Of a DNA stretch of 53,520 bases, positions 49,251-53,520 are shown piece by piece (the first letter of the stretch is position 1; the number at the start of each line of letters is the position of its first letter). The notes beneath the pieces are model-generated. The model saw only the letters and a list, made by a program, of their open reading frames with translations, did no database searches and had not been told where the DNA came from. The translations under genes and the position numbers were made by a program. Source of the stretch: Streptomyces sp. SID486 (GTDB taxonomy: Bacteria > Actinomycetota > Actinomycetes > Streptomycetales > Streptomycetaceae); the NCBI RefSeq assembly GCF_009865385.1, contig NZ_WWJT01000571.1:1-53520 (forward strand), given 5' to 3'.

Positions 49251-50419
49251 GGGGTGGCTCCGAGGGGGGAGGGCAGCGCCGCCCGGGCGGGGACGAGTTC
49301 GTCGAGGTCGACGCAGTGGCTCCCGGAGGGCAGGGGCTCTCCGAGCAGGATGCGGCGGGCGGCGTCGGTGACGAGGGCCGCACCGAGCATCACGCCGCTG
49401 GCCAGCTGGGGCCAGCTCGAAAGGGTGTGTCCGACGCGGCTGAGGGCGTCGGTCATGGCGGGGCTCAGCCGCCGTGCGCCGACGGCGTCGAGGAGGAACC
49501 GGATGGTCTGGTCGCGGTCGAGGCCCCGTACGTCGGCGGCGGTCGTGGTGCCGGCGCGGCCGTGGAAGAGCGGGCGGTCGGGTTCAAGGTCGAAGCGCTC
49601 GATGTCGAGCAGGCCGCGGTCGTTGGTGTCCATGAGGACGGGGATCCTCCGGAGGCGGGCGTGCTCGCGGGCGGCGACTTTCACCCAGGGTGTGTCGCAC
49701 TCCTCGATCAGCAGGTCCAGGCCCCGGCCGTCCTCGCCGTCGGCGAAGAAGTCCTCGACGGTTTCCTCGGTGACGCCGCCGCGATGGATCTCGATGTCCA
49801 GGTAGGGATCCAGCTCGTACATGCGCCGGGCGCAGAGCACGCTCTTCTCCAGGCCGAGCTCGTGCACCCCGGCACGCAGCCGGTTCAGGTTGGACAGGCT
49901 GATCCGGTCGAAGTCAGCGAGCCGGAACGCCCCGCCGACGCCCTCCATCGCGCAGGTCAGGGCCGCGTTGCTGCCCACCGAAAGCCCGATCACGCCCACC
50001 CGGCGGCGCAGCAGCCCCTTCTGCTGCTCTCGGGTGATCTTGTCCCGGTTGCGGTCGGTACGGACCAGGCGGAACTCCGCCTCGGGAAGCACGTGGACCA
50101 GCCTTCCCGACCAGGGGTACCAGACCCATCGACCGTAGGTGTCCGGCCGGCCGTCGACGACCTCGGCGATCGCGCGTTCCATCGCCCGCGGTGCGAAGTC
50201 CTCCCGGGGTGCCCGGCTGCGGACCACTTCCGCCACCTGCTCCTCGATCCGGTCGTGCACCTCGCGTAGCCGGCCGGACCGGCGCAGCGCGGCCAGGGCG
50301 GCGGAGTCGGGAGGCTCGGTGGGATCCAGCAGCACCGGACGAAACGATTCATTGGCCTCGCCCGGCGAGGGCACAACGAAGTGGTCCGGCTCCGGGCCGG
50401 ACTCGACAAGATGGGTCAC
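49247..50419 (-). CDS. ThiF/E1-like adenylyltransferase (Rv1355c-type)
   Basis: 390 residues from GTG 50419. The central Rossmann domain has VGVIGLSVGSNAALTCAMEG (GxSxGSN variant of GxGxxG), LADFDRISLSNLNRLRAGVH (the DFDxxxxxNLNR ATP-binding motif) and DPYLDIEIHRGGVTEE. DLLIEECDTPWVKVAAREHA and IPVLMDTNDRGLLDIERF follow. A 100-residue N-terminal segment precedes it. There is no CxxC zinc pair and no catalytic Cys is obvious, so it may adenylylate a carboxylate without forming a thioester. The Rv1355c nitroreductase half is absent. The start is supported by TAGCGT 7 nt upstream. Confidence 0.82.
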   Translation of the reverse strand: MTHLVESGPEPDHFVVPSPGEANESFRPVLLDPTEPPDSAALAALRRSGRLREVHDRIEEQVAEVVRSRAPREDFAPRAMERAIAEVVDGRPDTYGRWVWYPWSGRLVHVLPEAEFRLVRTDRNRDKITREQQKGLLRRRVGVIGLSVGSNAALTCAMEGVGGAFRLADFDRISLSNLNRLRAGVHELGLEKSVLCARRMYELDPYLDIEIHRGGVTEETVEDFFADGEDGRGLDLLIEECDTPWVKVAAREHARLRRIPVLMDTNDRGLLDIERFDLEPDRPLFHGRAGTTTAADVRGLDRDQTIRFLLDAVGARRLSPAMTDALSRVGHTLSSWPQLASGVMLGAALVTDAARRILLGEPLPSGSHCVDLDELVPARAALPSPLGATP

Positions 50420-50426
50420 GGCCAGG

Positions 50427-50432
50427 ACGCTA
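50427..50432 (-). promoter_or_regulatory. -10 hexamer TAGCGT, leaderless ThiF-like gene
   Basis: Seven bases before GTG 50419. Using this start shortens the longest open frame by 15 codons. Confidence 0.45.
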
Positions 50433-50676
50433 GCAATCGGGGATCTTGGAAAACGGCGCGTCACCCGCAGTAGCGCGATCGAATTGATCTTCTATCCGGA
50501 CGCGCCCCCTCGCGCGCCGTTCACGCGCCCTGGTCCGAGACCTTGGACCTGCCGAACCGGTACTGCCTGCCGGGCCCACAGGGTCGTCCCGTGTTCGACG
50601 GGCCGGTTCTGTCCTGCGGCCCGGTCCTGACGGCGAGCCTTGACGTGACTGCTTCCCGGTGGTGGAACCGCCGCGA

Positions 50677-51318
50677 TCAGGATGCGGCGGGGACCGCCGT
50701 GTCCAGGCCGCGGGAGGCGACGACCTGCGCGCTGCCGTCGGCCAGGCGGTAGCACAGGCCCACCACCGCGGCCTGCCCGGCGGCGACCTTCTCGGCGAGA
50801 ACCCGGGAGCGGTCCAGGAGCAGGTCGACCGTGTGCCTTATGTGCTCGGCGAGGATCTCCTCGGGCTCGACCTGTCCGGCGGCCCGCGCTGCCAGCACGC
50901 TGGGGGTCACGCGCTCGACGACGTCCCGGATGTATCCGGCCGGTGTCACACCGTTCTCCAGGGCGGCGCAGGCCGCGCCGACGGCGCCGCACGAGTCGTG
51001 GCCGAGGATCACCACCAGCGGACAGCCCAGTACGTCGACGCCGTACTCGATGCTCCCGAGCACCTCCGGACCCATGACGTGGCCCGCGGTACGGACGACG
51101 AAGAGGTCGCCGAGGCCGCGGTCGAAGATGATCTCGGCGGCCAGCCGGGAGTCGGAACACCCGAACAGCACGGAGAAGGGCTGCTGGGACGGTGCGATCT
51201 CGGCGCGGCGGGTCGCGTCCTGGTTCGGGTGCTCGGGGGAGCCTGCGACGAAGCGCTGGTTACCGGCCAGCAGCAGTTCGAAGGCGTCGCGGGGCGTCGG
51301 GGCGTTGATGTCGGTCAT
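50677..51318 (-). CDS. beta-class carbonic anhydrase
   Basis: 213 residues. The zinc ligands and dyad are present: Cys and Asp-Arg in VLFGCSDSRLAAEIIFDRG, and His–Cys in VVILGHDSCGAVGAACAA (HxxC). FVVRTAGHVMGPEVLGSIEY is the second conserved strand. It interconverts CO2 and bicarbonate in the cytoplasm. Length is normal. TAGGCT 6 nt before the ATG suggests a leaderless mRNA. No neighbouring transporter. Confidence 0.9.
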   Translation of the reverse strand: MTDINAPTPRDAFELLLAGNQRFVAGSPEHPNQDATRRAEIAPSQQPFSVLFGCSDSRLAAEIIFDRGLGDLFVVRTAGHVMGPEVLGSIEYGVDVLGCPLVVILGHDSCGAVGAACAALENGVTPAGYIRDVVERVTPSVLAARAAGQVEPEEILAEHIRHTVDLLLDRSRVLAEKVAAGQAAVVGLCYRLADGSAQVVASRGLDTAVPAAS

Positions 51319-51324
51319 GACCGC

Positions 51325-51330
51325 AGCCTA
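51325..51330 (-). promoter_or_regulatory. -10 hexamer TAGGCT, leaderless carbonic anhydrase gene
   Basis: Six bases before ATG 51318. Confidence 0.5.
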
Positions 51331-51381
51331 GGACGCGGCACCGGCCGTCGCACCGCCTGGTCCCCCCGAGACTCACCGGGT

Positions 51382-51479
51382 CGGGCCACGCTGAACGCCT
51401 TGTGAGGGCTCGGGGCGCCGGACGGACGCCCGGGCCAAGCTGACCGCCTTGTGAGAGCTCGGGGCGCCGGACGGACGTC
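51382..51479. repeat. 49-bp direct repeat, two copies
   Basis: Copies begin CGGGCCACGCTGAACGCC (51382) and CGGGCCAAGCTGACCGCC (51431) and share GCTCGGGGCGCCGGACGGAC. They lie between the carbonic anhydrase and the phosphatase. Confidence 0.8.
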
Positions 51480-51535
51480 CGGGCCGCGGGTGTGGCCGCC
51501 CGCCGTGACGCGGTGCGGCCCCTGCCGGAGGCCGG

Positions 51536-52894
51536 TCAGGGCGCCGGTGGGCGTGGCGGGACCCGCAGGGCGAGCAAGGCGGTGTCGTCGCTCGCCCATC
51601 CTTCGCTGTGCGCGGTGAGGGTGCCGGCGAGGTGGCGGACCATGCCCGATGCGTCCAGGCCCGCGCAGTCGGCGAACGCGGCGGCCAGGGCGGCCTCGCC
51701 GAACAGCGGGCGCTCGCCGGACGTGGGGGTGCGCCGGGCGCGGGCTTCGGTGGCGCCGTCGGTGTAGAGCAGAAGCGCGTCGCCGGGGGCGAGGCGGAAA
51801 CGGACGTCGGTGAGCTTGACCTCGGGCAGGACGCCGAGCAGGCTGCCCGGCCTGCCGATCTCCTGGACACGGCCGTCGGCGCGCCGGATCAGGGCCGGGG
51901 GGTGCCCTGCCGTGCACAACCGTCCCGCGATACCGCCCGGGGTGGTGCGGAAGGTGGCGTAGACGGCGGTCAGGAACCGTTCGCCCTGTCGCTGGTCGAT
52001 GAGGGCGGAGTTCAGGTGCTCGAACACGGTGGCGGGCGAGAGGTGCTGGGTGGCCTCGGCGCGCAGGGTGTAGCGGGCGAGGGCGGTGACCTTCGCGGCC
52101 TCCACTCCCTTGCCGCACACATCGCCCATCACGGTGCACCACCACGGTCCCTTGGCATGGAAGAGGTCGTAGAAGTCGCCGACCACGCTCGTGCCGCCGG
52201 CCGCCGGGAGGTAGGAGGCCGCGGTCTCCAGGCCGGGCACCCGGCTCAGTACCGGGGGCAGCAGGCTGTCCTGCAGGCTGCGGGCCAGCAGGGTGGATGT
52301 CTCCAGCGCCTCGCGGGCGCTGGTCAGGGCGTCTTGCATGGTGGTGAGCGAGACACGCAGATTGATCTCATTGCTCACCGCGCGGGCCATGGTGGCCAGG
52401 GTGGCCAGTTCGGCGGGCTGCCAGGCGTGCCGGTTCTCGTCGATCACGCACATGCTGCCCAGCACCTCACCGCCCCGGCCCAGGACGGGGTAGCCGGCCC
52501 AGGCGCCGATCTTCATCGGTCCCAGCGCCGGATGACCGGCGGTCCGGGGATCAGCGGTGGCGTCCTCGACCACGAACGGAGCGCCGTCCAGACCGACCAG
52601 GAAGTAGCAGAAGCTCTCCGCGACCGGGTGCTGTCGCTGGGAGATGTCCGCGGCGTCCACGCCGACGCACGACTTCCAGAACGAGCGGTGCTCATCGACC
52701 AGCGTTATGAAGGCACGGCCGCAGCCGGTCACCGCCGCCGCCACCTGCGCGAGATCCTCGAACACGTCGTCCGGCCCGGTGCCCAGCAGTCCGGTCGCCT
52801 CCACGGCGGCCAGGCGTCGCGGATCCGACAGCGCCGCGGGCAACCCGTCGGGCCGGGTTCCCCCGACGAACATGGGCTGTACGGTCACGAGCAT
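51536..52894 (-). CDS. GAF–SpoIIE-type PP2C phosphatase
   Basis: 452 residues from ATG 52894, which follows GAGGGCGGGG. A GAF domain spans about 40–180 (FEDLAQVAAAVTGCGRAFIT, LVDEHRSFWKSCVGVDAADI, GAWAGYPVLGRGGEVLGSMC). A coiled connector follows (REALETSTLLARSLQDSLLP). The PP2C/RsbU-like domain spans about 215–450, with metal-binding Asp in TSVVGDFYDLFHAKG and VMGDVCGKGVEAA, then GRLCTAGHPPALIRRA, LAPGDALLLYTDGATEAR and EGWASDDTALLALRV. It dephosphorylates anti-anti-sigma factors in response to a GAF-sensed signal. No partner kinase or STAS gene is adjacent. Confidence 0.9.
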   Translation of the reverse strand: MLVTVQPMFVGGTRPDGLPAALSDPRRLAAVEATGLLGTGPDDVFEDLAQVAAAVTGCGRAFITLVDEHRSFWKSCVGVDAADISQRQHPVAESFCYFLVGLDGAPFVVEDATADPRTAGHPALGPMKIGAWAGYPVLGRGGEVLGSMCVIDENRHAWQPAELATLATMARAVSNEINLRVSLTTMQDALTSAREALETSTLLARSLQDSLLPPVLSRVPGLETAASYLPAAGGTSVVGDFYDLFHAKGPWWCTVMGDVCGKGVEAAKVTALARYTLRAEATQHLSPATVFEHLNSALIDQRQGERFLTAVYATFRTTPGGIAGRLCTAGHPPALIRRADGRVQEIGRPGSLLGVLPEVKLTDVRFRLAPGDALLLYTDGATEARARRTPTSGERPLFGEAALAAAFADCAGLDASGMVRHLAGTLTAHSEGWASDDTALLALRVPPRPPAP

Positions 52895-52967
52895 CCCCGC
52901 CCTCAGGCCACCGCCCGGGACCGGGCAGACACCGCCACGGCGGCCGTCCCACCCGCGCACCGCTGCG

Positions 52968-53520
52968 TCAAGAGATGTGACGCAGCAGCCACGGTATCCC
53001 ACAGCACACGTGGCAGGCAGGCCGCAGGACCAGGCGGCGACCGTCCTGCCAGCACCCGCGGCCGACGACCCGTGCCCCGGTGCCTCGGGGGGGCAGCCGG
53101 CAGGAGCCGTCGTGGCACGCGGTGGCGACCACGGTGCCGCCGGTACGGAGGGAGCGTGGCACGCGGTGGCGACCACGGTGCCGCCGATACGGAGGGAGAC
53201 GCGGCTCCTGGCGGGGAGCGGATGCCGTCAGGTGAGTCTGCTCTGGCCCGGGTCCACTCCGGCCGGGGCACTCGGCCCGGCGCGGTCGTCGCCGTCGCCG
53301 ACCCGGCAGGCCGTGGAATCCCGGGTCGGCGCGGAGTGCGGGGGTGCCGGGGCGGCGCGACGTCGGCGCGAACTCGGCGGACGGGAACGACCGCCAGAAC
53401 CGGCCACCCTCCTCGCCCAGGCGGGCCAGGGTCGTTTCCAGGCGGGCCAGGGTCGTTCCCTGGCGGGCCAGGGTCGTTTCCAGGCGGGCCAGGGTCGTTT
53501 CCAGGCGTGCCAGGGTCGTT
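52968..53520 (-). CDS. partial ORF: heptad-repeat segment plus cysteine-rich C-terminus
   Basis: The minus strand is open from the right edge to a TGA at 52968–52970, at least 183 codons with no start inside the window and very high GC3. From the edge it reads tandem LETTLAR heptads (leucine-spaced, coiled-coil-like), then LGEEGGRFWRSFPSAEFAPT, a basic/Pro-rich stretch, and a C-terminal block GGTVVATACHDGSCRLPPRG ... GRGCWQDGRRLVLRPACHVC-CGIPWLLRHIS. Six or more cysteines in CHDGSC and ACHVCC suggest metal binding. I do not recognise the family. It ends 73 nt before the phosphatase gene on the same strand, so the two may be cotranscribed. Confidence 0.5.
   Translation of the reverse strand, partial: TTLARLETTLARLETTLARQGTTLARLETTLARLGEEGGRFWRSFPSAEFAPTSRRPGTPALRADPGFHGLPGRRRRRPRRAECPGRSGPGPEQTHLTASAPRQEPRLPPYRRHRGRHRVPRSLRTGGTVVATACHDGSCRLPPRGTGARVVGRGCWQDGRRLVLRPACHVCCGIPWLLRHIS
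53113..53200. repeat. 44-bp direct repeat, two copies
   Basis: TGGCACGCGGTGGCGACCAC opens each copy (53113 and 53157). The repeat lies inside the partial cysteine-rich ORF. A 44-bp period changes the frame between copies. Confidence 0.75.
53417..53520 (-). repeat. 21-bp minisatellite running off the right edge
   Basis: The unit CAGGCGGGCCAGGGTCGTTT + C has at least five copies to the end of the window. On the minus strand it is in frame and encodes LETTLAR heptads of the partial ORF. Confidence 0.9.

Overview
The window looks like a subterminal arm of a linear Streptomyces (or close relative) replicon. Base composition is very GC-rich with strong G/C bias at third codon positions. There are many secreted or regulatory genes of actinomycete type, and an intact tap–tpg pair (43.3–46.3 kb) encodes the telomere-associated protein and terminal protein that cap Streptomyces linear DNA. 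A second, broken tpg lies at 5.3–5.6 kb. No archetypal telomere sequence is visible, so the physical end is not inside the window. All functional calls come from reading sequence motifs; no database search was run.

Layout. 0–8.5 kb is a decayed zone. It holds fragments of IS5-type transposases, two frameshifted copies of a small secreted chaplin-like gene left by an old tandem duplication, and the tpg pseudogene. Between them sit a few intact genes: a small secreted protein, a TipAS-domain protein, a small membrane protein and a TetX-like flavin monooxygenase. 8.5–17.8 kb holds intact genes: a secreted tripeptidyl aminopeptidase, an ArsR regulator divergent from a quinone oxidoreductase, a glyoxalase-fold protein, a CocE-type secreted hydrolase, a macrolide-type glycosyltransferase and a thioesterase. 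18–26.4 kb holds a GNAT, a two-gene Fic module, an APH-fold kinase, a secreted protein, a decayed ABC-F ATPase, a TmrB-like ATPase, and an IS5/IS427-group element beside a lone VapB-like antitoxin.

26.8–43 kb is an ordinary arm region built from small regulator–enzyme units. These are LysR with an IMPase-fold enzyme and an F420-reductase-like protein; LysR with a cupin; an HTH regulator with a DUF3291 protein; an acetoacetate-decarboxylase-like protein with an aldehyde dehydrogenase under a large palindromic operator; and SRPBCC with MarR. A nucleotidyltransferase, a MetE-like protein, a SAM methyltransferase and an S66 carboxypeptidase follow. 43–53.5 kb holds tap–tpg, a VOC protein, a DUF402 protein, an overlapping ThiF-like/GNAT pair, a beta-carbonic anhydrase, a GAF–SpoIIE phosphatase, and a partial cysteine-rich ORF entering from the right edge with an in-frame heptad minisatellite.

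Three window-wide patterns stand out. First, many genes resemble families that inactivate, bind or resist antibiotics. No biosynthetic core enzyme is visible, which suggests a scattered arm resistome rather than one cluster. Second, about a dozen genes have a TANNNT hexamer 6–8 nt before the start codon and no ribosome-binding site, which points to leaderless mRNAs. Third, at least a dozen tandem-repeat arrays lie in gene tails and intergenic gaps, several translated into low-complexity protein tails.
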